Shown: positions 35,850 through 48,490 of the stretch, one piece after another
Layout of the letters: every line of letters starts with the position of its first letter
Position numbering within the stretch: position 1 is the first letter of the stretch
Assembly: GCF_050908995.1 (NCBI RefSeq)
Contig: NC_135126.1
Span: 4,774,001 to 4,838,000 of the forward strand
Length of the DNA: 64,000 nucleotides
Direction of reading: 5' to 3'
Source: Andrena cerasifolii
Lineage: Eukaryota > Arthropoda > Insecta > Hymenoptera > Andrenidae
The notes under the pieces: model-generated
What the model was told of the DNA's origin: nothing
The model's input: the letters and a program-made list of their open reading frames with translations, nothing else
Databases searched by the model: none
Position numbers and translations under genes: made by a program

Positions 35850-35935
35850 TCTCGTCTATAAGCCGTCTTTAAGACGTCGTCAAACGTCCTGAAAGTCTGA
35901 AAGACGTCTTAAAGACGGCTTCTAGACGACGTGTG
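35850..35935. repeat. GACGTC-rich imperfect palindrome cluster
   Basis: AAGCCGTCTTTAAGACGTCG and GACGTCTTAAAGACGGCTT face each other across a short spacer containing AAACGTCCTGAAAGTCTGAA. It is a stem-loop-forming stretch directly after the tandem repeat. Confidence 0.5.
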
Positions 35936-36759
35936 CTATCTGGGCTCTTTCTTTTTCAAATCGGTTAAAAACACCAATGCTGTCATTCCCAAGCGCCTTC
36001 GTCTTATCAGGCCTGATTAAACTTTGCGGTTACATGGCCATCGATCAAAGCATCAAATATTTTAGACATATTATCAAAAAGCGACAGTTTCGTTGAAACA
36101 CAGTTTGTTTGAATTTCAGAAACTTTTTTATTTGTATGATATTTTAGTTGTGTGATAAACAAAAAGGTACAGTTCCATAATATGTAGTGTTTGCACAGGC
36201 TGCATAGTTTCACTCAAAATAAGTACAAGTACAAATATTTCATGGAATGTGATTTAATCAAGGAATAAGTGTCTTAATCGTAAACGAAACGCTTTTTGTA
36301 TCTGAATTTATTTTTTAGCTGCAAAACTTTTAAGGTTTTCAAGCCACTCAATGAACTTTAAACATATTCATTCTGAACTACATTATTTGTTTTGTTTTCA
36401 ACAATTCAAATATATTAGAAATGGAAATAAAATCACGACGAAAATGTTATGATAAATTTTCAACTCTGTTTCTTTTAAAAAAATGTTGAAAAGGACGATG
36501 ATTTTTTCAGATGTTTACGAATGAAAATTAGACAAGCAGAAAGTAGAAAGCAAGCAATATTTTATTATGTGTAAACCCAACTGATTTAGAGATATTTGGA
36601 AGTAAGAAAAATTGTGTCAATCTTAGTTTCAAATAGTAGGTAATGTTCGTTATTTAGAAACGATTGACAGCTTCAATGTCAGCAATGTAACGCAATTTAT
36701 TCGTCGCAAATTACTTCAATACAGTTCCAAGTTTTACATAATTCGAAATAGGTCGAAGT

Positions 36760-36975
36760 CAGGGCCGGTGTGAACATTTGCGTATCCGGGTTCCAAAATT
36801 GTGCGGGGCTAAAAACCGCCTTTACATTGTATTTCTAAATTTTATGATAATAAATATCTTCGCATAGTGCCCCGCAAAATTTACGATGAAGCTTTCATGG
36901 ACTGTGGGGCCTTTTAAAGCGGCGCGGCGGGCCGGGTCCCGGGGAATGCGCTGAACCCGCCTCGCGTCGGCCCTG
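36760..36975. mobile_element. Small GC-rich element with CAGGGCCG ends
   Basis: CAGGGCCGG at 36760 is mirrored by CGGCCCTG ending at 36975; the right part is GC-rich (GGCGCGGCGGGCCGGG) in AT-rich surroundings. The CAGGG terminus is typical of hAT-type elements, but no 8-bp duplication is intact, so the class is tentative. Confidence 0.4.
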
Positions 36976-38334
36976 GCTGGAATGATTTATTTGTAATCTG
37001 TCGCACAGAAAGTATCGCGGATATGATAAGTAGAACATTAATTCAAGGTTTTCTGGTTAAGGACTTTCGAAGGAATTTCCCAACATTTCGGCTACGTCAG
37101 AAGTGATGCCACAGAATAATACACTCGCACAATATTTATGTATTCTGCATTCGAGATTCGCTGGCTCCGTGTTGGAGCTCCGAAGTGGAAAAAAACGGAA
37201 TCTTAAAAGGAATAAAAATATAAATATGAATCTGAATTGTTATAGTTTTAATTCGCCAAGCGCATTACACGTTCAATGTATAATTAAGTACAATTATTTG
37301 TGGATAATGAAAGGGTGTTGCCTGAGATGTAATATTCGAAAGATAAAGCGATATTGGATTCCAAGAGGAAATTAAAAAAATGGAACTATTTGCACAATGA
37401 AATAATACACATGGAATGTTGGTAGAATGTATTTTGTTAAACCAAAATAAATAATGTTGCGTATTACAATATCAAGAAATAACGAGAAGCACTTATTACT
37501 TTTATAAATTTTATTTAAGTATTTCTGTTTTAAAAGCCCTGCCATAGCAAATAAAATCGTCTCAATTCATTCATAAATTTATTGCGTTTGACTTTATATT
37601 ATGTGTATTTAGCTTTGAAAAATGTGGAATCTCTAGATAAGCGAAAGTATGCCAACAGCTGTTGACAAAATGTACATATGGCTTATCGTGCTAACTTGTA
37701 TGTTATATTCGGCGTGTATATGTATTAACTGCGAATGTATCTGTAATTAAATGTCCATCACGTAGCTTTTAATTATTCTAATCGGAGTAATTTATATTTT
37801 TAAAATTACGCGCCGTATCAAAAATGATACCCGGTGTTTGATGACATAACCTACGCTTCGACGTGTAACTTGTACAATTTTCAATATAATGCATTGCAAA
37901 AATTTGTGTTGATAGTTCAGACACTACTAAATATGTGTGCAAAACCCCGGCCCTGTAGGGGTAATAGGTTTTTCAGAATTAATTTCCAAATATCTCCTGC
38001 AAAAACGAGCGTCTAGGGTGTAAAAGGAAAAGTTACTCGGGGTCATGTCCTTGAGAATACATGTCAGTGTGAAGATCAAGGTAATGGGAGCTGCCTCTCC
38101 TATGCTGCATAATTACTCATTTCTCTCCAAAGTTGTATTAAAAATAAGTCACTAAAATGAAGTTTCATATATTTATTCATTCATCTAACTTATATGTACA
38201 TAACTACAATACAGAATTACTATTGGATCACATAATGTGATAAATTATATTTATCATACCCACAAGCACAGAGCTTCAAACAAATTTATACAAAAATATA
38301 ATAGTTTTAAATTTAATCGATAAGAAACTATTCA

Positions 38335-39012
38335 TCATTTATCAGCATTTGATTCGTGTTTTAATTCATGTATTAAATCCAATAATTTTGTACGTTTTGT
38401 AAACACTAACTTTTTAGCTTCACTATAATCACATCCATTCACTTTGCCAGTTTCCATAACATATTTTGTAATTACATCTGTTAGACACAAAACAAAAATT
38501 CCACAATCATATCCGTTATCTTGTTGTGGACAGTTTGGTTCAATGAATTTCTTAGTAGCTTCATCTTTATCAAGCAAATAGCTCATTACATTATTCGCAA
38601 ATTCGGAAGCAACACTATCATTGTAACCTGGAGACGAATCGAAATGGTAACAAGTTTTATCCCTTTTACAGTATACCAATAAACTCCAATGTGATCCCCC
38701 CGCTGCATCTTTGCTATCACAATTGTTCAATGGGAAAATTATACACTTGCACTCTGACACACTGACAGTATCAAAGAATGCACCATATTGAGACGGATCT
38801 GTCATCTTCAACAATTGAGTTAATTCAGGACTGATAAAATATAGTTCCGTTTGCCCATTTTTGTTAAACCGTTTATCGAGATATTCAAAATAAAATCCTA
38901 TTATAACATCATTTAACCAATTTGGTTTTTGAAGTAACGCTACATCACTTGCTCTCAGTAAACAGTCATAGTAACTCAAAACAATTTTGTCTGATTGGCG
39001 ATCCTTCGCCAT
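38335..39012 (-). CDS. SENP8: NEDD8-specific protease (sentrin-specific protease 8 / deneddylase 1)
   Basis: Single-exon gene of 225 residues. The ATG at 39012 has a good context (GACAACATGGCG) and is preferred to the in-frame non-ATG codons upstream. It is a Ulp1/C48-family cysteine protease of nearly full length (the human enzyme is of similar size). The catalytic residues are visible: His108 (GGSHWSLL), Asp125 (HFDSSPG), Cys170 (QQDNGYDCGIFV) and the oxyanion-hole Gln164. Trp32 (PNWLND) is the conserved Trp near the N-terminus. The short length, without a long N-terminal extension, and the overall pattern fit SENP8/Den1 rather than SUMO-specific SENP1-7. The family processes the NEDD8 precursor and removes NEDD8 from substrates. 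There is no intron in the coding region. It is flanked by gene-poor DNA on both sides and shows no link to the neighbouring P450. Confidence 0.9.
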   Translation of the reverse strand: MAKDRQSDKIVLSYYDCLLRASDVALLQKPNWLNDVIIGFYFEYLDKRFNKNGQTELYFISPELTQLLKMTDPSQYGAFFDTVSVSECKCIIFPLNNCDSKDAAGGSHWSLLVYCKRDKTCYHFDSSPGYNDSVASEFANNVMSYLLDKDEATKKFIEPNCPQQDNGYDCGIFVLCLTDVITKYVMETGKVNGCDYSEAKKLVFTKRTKLLDLIHELKHESNADK

Positions 39013-40461
39013 GTTGTCCAACACCAGAAGTTAATGATGATGAATTCCTTAGAACCTAAACGCTAGCTGTATACGAAATGAATTAGAGTTATCACAAGTA
39101 TATAAATTAAATCAAGAAAAGCTACTTAAAATTATCCATAATAGTAATATGGTATTAATAAATGCACTCTAAAATTTTTACTTTGCAATAGTTTTTATTC
39201 AATGAAATGTGAGTTGAAAGTTAAAAATGTATATATTTACAAAGAACTAATCATTATATACTTACATTTTAAGGGTCTTTTAACAACAGCAATTTTCTGT
39301 ATTTGAGTGAATGCTACCGTACTGGTATGTACAAATGTTCCCCTATAAATTTTCCGGCGTTATATTAATAACATCTTATACACGTGGTTAACTATCATCG
39401 AAAGTTACTAATGCCTGTTAACATATCGATCACATTATTTTCATGTGATCACTTGTCTTAACAGAAATCAAAGAAGTATTTAGATACTTCTTATCAAATA
39501 CACACAATTTGAATTCTTAGCAATTCTCAGTGTCATACAATGTCATAGACAAACCAGAATATGCAATAGAAGCGTAGCTTCTATAAAAAAAAATTATATA
39601 CAGCGCAATCTGCCATGCTAATCTGACAACTTTTAAAACTTTTTAGCGCTGAATTCAAAACACGTAATTACTAAATGAGTTTAAATATTGTCTAAAAGAA
39701 GGAGAAAGTAATACATAAGAGTACAGATAGCAAAAGCACAATAGATTGTAAGTAAAGTTTGTATTGAATCAAAAGTAAATAGTGGAAAGAAAGTGATTAT
39801 ATCTCATTGTGAGTACTATTCACTTATACGTGTTGCACAAAATAAAAGATTAAATGAACATTAAAGAACATTATTCATTTAACCCTTTAACGTCCAATGT
39901 GATATTTACATCACATCATTTTCAGACGTATAAAAGAAAATCGATAGTAAATAATTTTGGGTCCCAAAACGGTTCAGTTCTCTAAACGTTGCTGTTGTTT
40001 TCTTTAAAAAGTTGAGAGTAAAATTTCTTTTACATTTTATTTTGTAGATATGTGTAAATTAATTATTATACGAAAAGAATATTGCTTGTAAAGTTTGATT
40101 TGATAAATTTTTAGTTTGTAATTGATTAAAAAAGCGGAATTTGTTTTCCTTCGTACAATGGTTTCTATTGCGCGGAATTCCCCCGGTAAATGCTCCACCA
40201 CCAAAGAAATCACGGCAAGCGTCGACTTTAGGATGTATCGCAGTGAAACTCGGTCGAGGTGGCGCTCTGATCGTAGTGTTCAAGATGGCGTCTGAACATG
40301 CGGTTTTAGGATGATCTTTCTAAATATTGAAAATTAAGTGAAATATTTAAAGCCGCAGCTTATAGAAAAATTGGCTATTTCATACAATTAAACACAGCTT
40401 AATTGTTTTTTCGAATAATTGAAGTAACATAAAACACTTCAAATGTCATCTATTATTAGAT
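39013..40461. other. Intergenic DNA between SENP8 and the P450
   Basis: AT-rich DNA that should contain the SENP8 promoter and the P450 3'UTR. AAGATGGCGTC at 40293 on the plus strand is a possible start context, but the frame closes after eight codons. ORF 40059-40283 on the minus strand has no recognisable domain. I see no further exon. Confidence 0.5.
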
Positions 40462-43400
40462 TCAATGTCTTTGAGTAACGATAACGTCCATCTCAGGTGG
40501 TGAAACAACGACGCCATCGATCCCTTTAAGGCAAAGCTCCGGGTGGTTTTCGGGCAGCGTGAAATGAAATTTTTGAAATAAGCACGCCAGAAAGATGAAA
40601 GCTGTGTTTTTAGCTACAGATTCGCCCAAACACTTTCTGCGACCTGAAAACAAATAATTAACGAACGAGGTGTGATTAGAAACATCTTTTGCAAATGTGA
40701 AAATGACCAGGATCGACATAAAATACAATCATGCTTTTGAAAACTCAAAAGCAACTGATATACTGAAACTAGTTTTGCAAGCATATCAACAGAAAAGTTA
40801 AGGAAAATAGGAAACGACAAGATTCGTATTCCCATACAGCACGTAATACAGGGTGTCCAAAAATTCAGGGACATCCTGGAACATGGAATATCATAATGCA
40901 AGAAGACATCGGAAAGTCCTTTACCATTTTGGGATCCGAAGTTTCGTTCTCGGGATATTAACAGTTGAACATTAGCGGCCAAATTTCCGGGCTGCGCAGT
41001 TTAAAGCCGAAACAGCTGAGAGCGGGCACACAGTTCATTTTCACAGTTTGAACACACAGTCTGTATCTACGCATGTCTCATGCGTGTGCGTACTAGGGAG
41101 CACTGCTCCGCGTCAGCTGCATCGGCTTTAAACCTCGTGGCCCGGAACTTCCATCGCTATTATTCAATTGTTAATATCTCAAGAACGAAGCCTCGGATCC
41201 CAAAATGGTAATAGACTGTGTGATGTCTTCTTGAGGTGGCCAAAACTGGTACAATATCTTAAAGTGGCCACAAATGGTGCATGCACCCTTACAAATGGCA
41301 AATTTTTCCATTACAAATTTCGAAAGATCACTTTAAAACTGCCCCCTCTAAACAAAAATGCCCCTGTAACTTGATTAATTACATTTTCGGGGAGTATGTT
41401 ATCTTCACACTTACAATTCATTTCAAAGCAACTATTTATCATCTCTTTTGTTAATAATCAACTATTTGCCAGTGACCTAACCGATATATCAATATAGCAG
41501 AATAAAAAAGAAAATTACCATATCCGAAAGGCATGAGCCACGGATCATCGATGAATTTTCCATCTTCGTTGATGAACCGTTCTGGGCGAAACACTTCCGG
41601 ATCACCCCAATGTTCTTTATCCATGTGAAGACTTTTAAAATTAGCTATTAAACCATAGTTCTTTTTCACTTTGAAACCTAGTAGTGTAGAATCTGTCATT
41701 GCTCGATGGATAAGACTCGTTCCAGTAATGTTCGCCATTCTCCATACTTCTGATATAATGGCGATTAAATACGGTAATCTATAAACAAAAATGGCAAGAA
41801 ATGAACAAGCAGAAATACAATTAATAATTTAATGGTTTTGCGAGTACCTATTAACTTTAGCATATTATAATACTTATGTATGTTGTAAAGAGGAAGAGTA
41901 AATCAGTTTGTAGTCTTATTTTTAAAAATATAATCAATGTTCCAAAAATTCCTTTCAATTCGACAGTTTTCTTTGCAACTGAATTTAGTGAATAATAAAC
42001 ATTATAGAAATGTATACCTAAAAAACAATTACACACGCAAAACCAGAAAAATATAAGCTACCGTGTCGTTATGGGCATATTAAATGTCTGTTTCAATTCT
42101 TAATAAACAATCTCCAACAGTGCAGAAAAACTAAATGTTTGGTACACCCATAAATGTTTTTATATTTTAAAGAACTAGTAAATTATACGAAGTGCGTCTT
42201 ACCGCCTTTTATCGCTAAGAGAGGGACAAATATCCTTCCCAATGACTCTATCAATTTCATCGTGTAATTTAAGTTGTACACACTGATTCTCTACGAGGTA
42301 AGCCAATGTAAATCCAATTGTATTATCTGTTGTGTCCACACCAGCGGCAATTAGATCCTTTACTACATATATTAGCTGCGTTTCTACAACATAATGATTC
42401 ACATTATACATTTTATACAGGTGAACTTTAAAAAGGGTAACAAATTTCAGAATTTCAATGCGAACGTTCATTCCAAATTTTCCATATAGTCTTTAACGAG
42501 CCCAATTCTACTCAATCTTCTTGTTGTAATGGGTTGTCGAACTGGAGAAAGATTTATTTCACCCAAGTGCGTGCCACGTTTGACCGAGCCGGAGCGTAGG
42601 CAATAATAAAAGTGACGAAAAACGTAACGCCTATACTAGGGTGGCTCTTATTTACTTTTGGTAAAATATTTTTTCAAGATTTTCCTCGCACCCCCTCCCC
42701 CTCAGAATAGTTCCAAATGATAAAAAAAAATCTGTGTAAAGTTTGAGCCCGATCGAGTAACGGGAAAAGGTGTCCGTGGGCCCTTGAACTTTTAAATAAT
42801 TATTTAACAGCTCACAAAGTCGATTTTATATAATATCCTCTAAGTTATTGATTACATAAAAAAATATATCAAACAAAAGTTGTAGATCCAGACAAGGAGC
42901 ATCTTTTATGTTCTATTACTTTTCCTCGTGCGACAAACGGTTTTCGAAAAAAGTCCGATAAACTTTGAGAAATCATTTTTCCTTATTTTCTGTCAGTATC
43001 CAGCAAATATTCATGCTCAAAATTTTCTCGGAAACGACGCGTTTTTCTAACTTATTTTTTTCATGTAGAATCCTTTTGAACCACGTTATTTATTGAAAGT
43101 TACAACGGATCATAACTGAATATTCCTAGCGCAAAATTGCTACCATTTCAGTAGGTAATATCTAAGCATAAATACAAAAATATAATTCTGCTTCAAATAA
43201 TCTCCTCCGTGACATGATTTTCTTATGGAATAAGAGTATTTCGCGGATTATAGTTTAGGAAACTCTGCTCTGGATGATACATTAGCCATGAAGCCGAGAT
43301 TAACAACTGGATACAGACAAAATGAAGAGCTTGGTTCCGTGCTCACTTTCCCGATAACTATCCTGAGCTATTTTATAGGACAGCTTAACCGTAAAGAGCA

Positions 43401-46400
43401 GCTGACAAGAGATTATGATCAGCACGAGCCAAGGTCACTTGTGTTTCAATTGCTGAATCATTCTTCAGCTTGAATATTGATTTTATAACACCGAAGAGAG
43501 TACAGTTACGTCCAATCGGATTTTTAAGAGTGAAACATTTTTTTACTAATTGCATATTATGAATTTTAGTAAAAAAAATTACCATTGAAGGAAGTAAACG
43601 GTGACTTTGCTTCTTGTACTTCAATTTCCTTTAAATAAGCGTCGATAAAACTTGTACACTGCCCTGCTGCTTTATTTTTATGTTTCGTGATCGTGTCCTG
43701 CAAAAATAATGATATTAGCTAAAATTAAGGAGTTAATTAATGATTTTTGTGATAATTAAGTTACTAGTAATATAGAAGGAAAGTAAATTAATAAGTAAAT
43801 AATAACATGAACAAGTCCTTCTGCGAAAAAAATAGTATTTTTTAAGAAACTGTTTATAGGAAATTTAAATTATTTTTTTAAAATTAACATATTGAAAACA
43901 TAGGTAATTAGGCAACTATTGCATGGTCCCAATGCGAAAAATGTTTAAGTGCAAATCAAACAGAATATAGTTATTGACTATAGGAATATATAAATATTAT
44001 TAATATTTAGACGCTTTAAGTATAAGTCTTTTAAAATATTCAGTAGGTACAGGAAAGGTAGATAAGAATCAAGTACATATAGGTATACCAACAAATCGAC
44101 CGATAAAAATAGCTTTTTAATTTGCTCAATTATTTATTAAGAGGTTGCAATAGAGAACGAACTGACATACAAGTTAATTTTAAAATTCTAATTTTAAGTA
44201 CATATTTTATATTTAAAACAAAACCTTATTAGGTTTATATCACACAAACGACTTACCATAATGAATTTGTCTATGTATTCATGTCGGTTTTTGAATGTTG
44301 AAAATCCTAATAATTTTGGGAATATATACCTTAAGAAAGGAAACAGAGTTAAAATGCCACCCATAATATTCATACTCATAACGCACGCTTTAAGCATGAG
44401 TACAACTTCTTTTAATTCTGGAGTTTCTGCTCCCACATCGAATCTGAACATCAAAGCACGTACTTCAGTGACACACAGTATTAGGAATTAATGAACATTC
44501 TTTTTAATTCCGTGCGCATACTTCGTTCCATCTATTATCAACCATAAATTGCTCAAAACAGCTACGGCAATGGGAGTAGAAACATTTGCAGGTTTCCCAT
44601 CTATCGTCAAATTAGTAATAATATCGGTTAATCTAATTGCATCCTGTTGAATTACTTGTTCCATTGTGTACTTTCCGAAACCAAGTTGTATCAGAGTTTT
44701 CAGCGAAAACCTAATAATACATAAACTGAATTATTAGTATTAGAAAATAATGGTCAGGCAGAGTTGGGCATTATTTAGGTAAAAAAATCATTTAAATAAG
44801 AACCGAAAAAAAAGTCTTCATCTTTATTCATTATTCGAGGCTCGAATAATCGAATGAATAAGTTTAATCGGTGAGAATTTGTCCGACGAACAAAAGATAA
44901 TTTATTCATTCGAAGGTTTTATTCGTAGCGTAGAATAAGTTTTTCACTCGTAGCATTTATCTTTTATTCGAAGCAGTTGAATAAATTTTAATTTCACGGA
45001 ACTATTGCTGGTTTAAACCCCTTGAATTTGCTTTGTTGTTCCTCACAATAGTATAGAAAGAAAATCATACGATTCTATCCGAAAAAATTCAAAGTAATTT
45101 AAACTTTTCTTTTACTGAAGAAAAACAGGATTTTCAAAGTTTCTTACTGTAATTTAATAATCGTCCAAAACAGATGAACATCTACATCACGTTTTTATTG
45201 CATTATCGCGGTCGTCTAACAAACATCATAATATAACGTAAATATATATTTTATATTGTTTAAAACAGATTTATAAAAAACCAGCGGCCGTAGCCGTGAT
45301 GGAAAACGACGGTTCTCGTTAGATCACCGAAGTTAAGCATCACGGGGCGGTGTACTGGGGAAAGATGGGAGACCACCTTCCTCCCGGTGCGCTGCCGCTG
45401 CTGGGACCCGAAGGAAAAAGGAGGGAAAAATGAATGACTAATGTTCGTTGGGCAATATAAGCAAAAATGCTTGAAACGCCATCCTGTTTAAAAGCGCAGG
45501 AAAAACAAAAATACAAAAATACAGATTTATAAAATAATGAAAACAACGGAACAATTAATGCACTGAAATTTGCGCCATATATTAGTGTTATCTTATTGTT
45601 ATTTATTAGTGTAAAGCCTCACTAAACAAAAGTTAAGGACATTTTCACACGATACCCATTTATGACCGTCGACTGGTATTTTGGGTCTTTTGAGATCTAC
45701 TCAGACATTTCTTATATTTTTGTATGTTGTTTCAGATCGCTGCTTTTACCAACTCAATGCACCCGTATCATCAGACACGAGCCACGGAAGTGTCTCGTGG
45801 AAAAAGGCCCTAACACTCCTGCGAATATATATACCTTTTCTGACTGTGCCAAACATCGGCGTCCGCGAACAATAATCCCCGTCGCGAGCCACCACATCTA
45901 AATTTAAATAAAAATCCATCGGATCTGCCGTCGAATTCCGGTCGATTTAACATTTCCGTGACAGCTTCTTTCCCGGAAACAATAAGCAACGGCTCAGTAA
46001 AGCCTAATCTGAGGCCAACAATTGGCCCGTACTTGTCAGCTAGTCGGCACAAAGCATCGTTGTAATATTTCGTCTCTTTCACTAGTTTTGCAATGTCGAG
46101 TGTATTTCCAATAACAGGCAAACCACGTGGGCCTTAAACGTGCAAATATGTAAATGGGTTGTTCTTAATACTACGATTGTTTATGCAGGGTCTCCGCAGT
46201 AATCGTATCAGCAGTACACTACATAGCACGATTGTAAGTCTCAATCTAACGAATTTTTATATGCAATTACAATGTTTTTTAATTTTTTTTTTTTGTAAAA
46301 AATATGACACACGCTGCAGGGTTTACAGCTGTGGTCTGTAAAGTAAATTATTATGTGACTTTTGTGCGCAGAAACAATTGTATACTAAGATTTGTATTTC

Positions 46401-46708
46401 AACCCGCAGAGAAAATTTTATAACAAAATTTTTATATTAACGTGCAGAAAAATCTTTATAAGACACTCACATTCATGTATTTTCGAGTTTTTCTAAATCG
46501 CAAGTTACAGAAAAATATTTGTATTACATTATCGATTTGTTTTTGAACAAAGAATCGCGCGTTGTGCTACGATTATTGAGACACCCTGTATAATGGTTTC
46601 GAAAATGTCAAAACTCGAATTACCTGGAGGAAATTTGTGTGGCCGTCTATAACCAAGCAGTATTTTGAATATCAGTATACTCACAAGACACAGAATACCA
46701 AACCACAT
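40462..46708 (-). CDS. Cytochrome P450, CYP2 clan (CYP15/CYP305-like), 498 aa
   Basis: Eight exons: 46624-46708, 45835-46132, 44522-44710, 44257-44443, 43583-43697, 42203-42383, 41519-41778 and 40462-40643; 1,497 nt with consistent phases. The first ATG of the frame is at 46708; the open frame upstream lacks an ATG. The protein has an N-terminal membrane anchor (residues 1-19), then a basic RRPHKFPPGPRGLPVIGN hinge, helix C (W..QKRFSLKTL), I-helix AGVDTT (305-310), ExxR Glu362-Arg365, the FRPERF meander region and the heme loop FGYGRRKCLG with axial Cys443. All hallmarks of an active microsomal monooxygenase are intact. The ADKYGPIVGLRLG start and the heme loop point to the CYP2 clan, and I think CYP305 or CYP15 is nearest, which is a judgement from memory. 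Members of these groups act on juvenile hormone precursors or unknown substrates. The exon 3-4 junction (GTK|FDVG) was set by phase and family alignment. Confidence 0.92.
40849..41236. mobile_element. Fold-back MITE in the last P450 intron
   Basis: CAGGGTGTCC at 40849 opens an arm containing CCATTTTGGGATCCGAAG, TTCTCGGGATATTAACA and CGGGCTGCGCAGTTTAAAGCC; the reverse complements occur at about 41120-41220 (GGCTTTAAACCTCGTGGCCCGG, TGTTAATATCTCAAGAACGAAG, in part). It is non-coding and lies between exons 7 and 8. Confidence 0.65.
42620..43130. repeat. Unclassified repeat-like insert in a P450 intron
   Basis: GGGTGGCTCTTATTTACTTTTGG is followed by a C-rich patch (CACCCCCTCCCCCTC) and by stretches such as TTTGAGCCCGATCGAGTAACGGG. 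Its composition is unlike the flanking intron. It lies between exons 5 and 6. No terminal repeats were found, so this is only suggestive. Confidence 0.3.
45279..45520 (+). repeat. 5S-rRNA-derived SINE (SINE3-like) with 14-bp target duplication
   Basis: From about 45284 the sequence follows the 5' two-thirds of 5S rRNA: GGTTCTCGTTAGATCACCGA, AAGTTAAGCAT and GATGGGAGACCACC, i.e. the internal Pol III control elements (A box, intermediate element, C box) are recognisable. The 3' part (CGGTGCGCTGCCGCTGCTGGGACCCGAAGG...) is unrelated to 5S and ends in an A-rich tail. The insertion is bounded by the direct repeat ACAGATTTATAAAA at 45265-45278 and 45521-45534. It lies in P450 intron 2. It is therefore a retroposed element and not a functional 5S gene. 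Confidence 0.8.
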
Positions 46709-47637
46709 TGTTGATTTAATGAGTATACTTGAAGCCACTGATTTTTATATGCACAGTTGTTTAAATAACCGTAACTTTTGCGCAATTAAACGCCCGGATA
46801 AAACTGCTAACGAAATCAAGGGTAAGCGCTAACTGACTAACAGAATACTGTAATGCACTTCTAATTATTTTTCATTGAAATATTTAACCAAAATTTCACT
46901 TTGCGAAAGCGGAAATTGGTCATCTCACCCGTATACGCGCTCTACTCGCTCTTGAATTAAAAGAACAACTCGATAGCTCGCATTTTGCACTTTTTTCACT
47001 GAATTTTTAAAGAATACGTCTTTTATCGGAGTATAAGCGATTCGTGGCTAGTTTGGCTTCACTGGGAACAGTGCTTATAAGAGACGTACACATAAGTTTG
47101 CTCAGCCTTAAAACGAAGTGAAGCGAAAAACTGAGCTGAAACCGCGCGGGTCTGGCGTTATATGTGAAAATAAACCTTTCACCATGGTATTACACAAGAG
47201 GTAGCAAAGCTTGGACTTTCTTGTTAAATACGATGAAAGTTGATACGCTGATTCGTTATGAAACAACTCCATCTACGAAGTCATTCTTGCAGAGTTTTTA
47301 CTGTACACAGTTTCCTAGGAGAAAAGTTTAATAGTGTAGAACAAGATTTTTCAAACTCTTTCAGGCTACCGCCCCCTTAGTTCTATCAAATTATTCCAAC
47401 CACCCTCTGCCATATATAGGGTGTCCCATTTTAATATTCCCACGCTGTTATTTGCTAACGTTTAGGATCGCATCGCCGCAACATAACATTGTGTGTAGAG
47501 ATACATCGACTAGAGTTTTGACCGAGTAACGGATTAATCGGCCCCCCAAAAGCGAATAATCGGCCGTTCGTTTTCGTTGATAGTTATTTAGTTGGTTGCA
47601 ATAAATAATAATCATCACCTATTCTTAATATTTTATC

Positions 47638-48320
47638 CATTTACAGTCGACGATATTTGTATCTTTAGGCCTCTCTACCAAATTCCAAGTTTTATTTATT
47701 AACAATGAGTTTATTTCACTGTTAATGGATTGTTCCCAATGAATTTTATCTTCCCTAGTTTTAATTTCTTCGTATGAATTTTGCTAACAAAGATTGTGCA
47801 CACATTGGAAAGTCATATTGTGTATCATTCTCATTATATGATATAGGAAGACGTTGCTTATTCCTATCACTCCTTCTAGGCTCAGAATTCTTTTGTACAT
47901 TATAATTATCGTTTTGAGATGAAAGTTTTTTGCATATCTGTTTCTGTCACAGAACTATTAGATTCGTCGTCTAATTTTACATCTAATTTATTATTGTCAG
48001 ATTTACGAAACTCTTCACCTACTTCTACTGATTTGGACTCTGTGTCAGAATGCAGATGCATCAGTTTCATTATAAGTGTTTTTATCAACCCTTTCAAGTT
48101 TCATTACTGGTCAAGTTTCCAAGTAATTTGTTTCATCTACGATAAATCTCATCTACGACATCTCTAACTACAATAAATTTTTCGTTTCTCACATCCCACA
48201 CTTTGTAACCATTCGGTGTATAGCCTATTACTATACCTTTCCATGACTTTTCATCGAATTTAGTCTTTCTAACTTTATTCTGCACATAAACGGTCGAACC
48301 GAAAATCTTCAAAATTTTAA
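47638..48320 (-). pseudogene. Copia-type retrotransposon pol fragment
   Basis: On the minus strand a frame starts with GYTPNGYKVWDV, the end of the Copia integrase region. It then passes through an acidic linker and reaches HWEQSINSEINSLL and TWNLVERP, the start of Copia reverse transcriptase. Stops and frame changes interrupt it, and the catalytic part of the reverse transcriptase and both LTRs are missing. The reading frame at 47906-48097 is part of the linker. It is a dead fragment. Confidence 0.75.
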
Positions 48321-48490
48321 TTTAGTCTTCTCACCGCGCCACATTTCGAATAGTATTTTATTTGCATTTATTATTATTATTATTACGTTTTTATCGCGTT
48401 TACATATGTACATAGATATAGCCTATATATACAGACAGGTACTGTTTACTAAGGTATTGATATAGCTACGACATGCTAGCGATCGCCGTT

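Larger units (their letters stand above)
33969..38334. other. Gene-poor region with repeats between transporter copy B and SENP8
   Basis: No coding exon was recognised. The first several hundred bases should contain the promoter and 5'UTR of transporter copy B. ORF 34603-34824 has no recognisable domain. The rest contains the repeats listed separately at 35215, 35550 and 36760. TTTATT at about 38169 is a reverse-strand AATAAA for the SENP8 gene. Confidence 0.5.

Noticed and set aside
44500..44530. Alternative P450 reading through GTKYAHGIKK in place of splicing
   Set aside because: That frame stops within a few codons; splicing AA|GTATGC to the acceptor at 44443 restores GTKFDVG, as expected for the family.
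45284..45376. Functional 5S rRNA gene
   Set aside because: Only the first part matches 5S, the 3' part is unrelated, and a target-site duplication and A-rich tail show a retroposed SINE.
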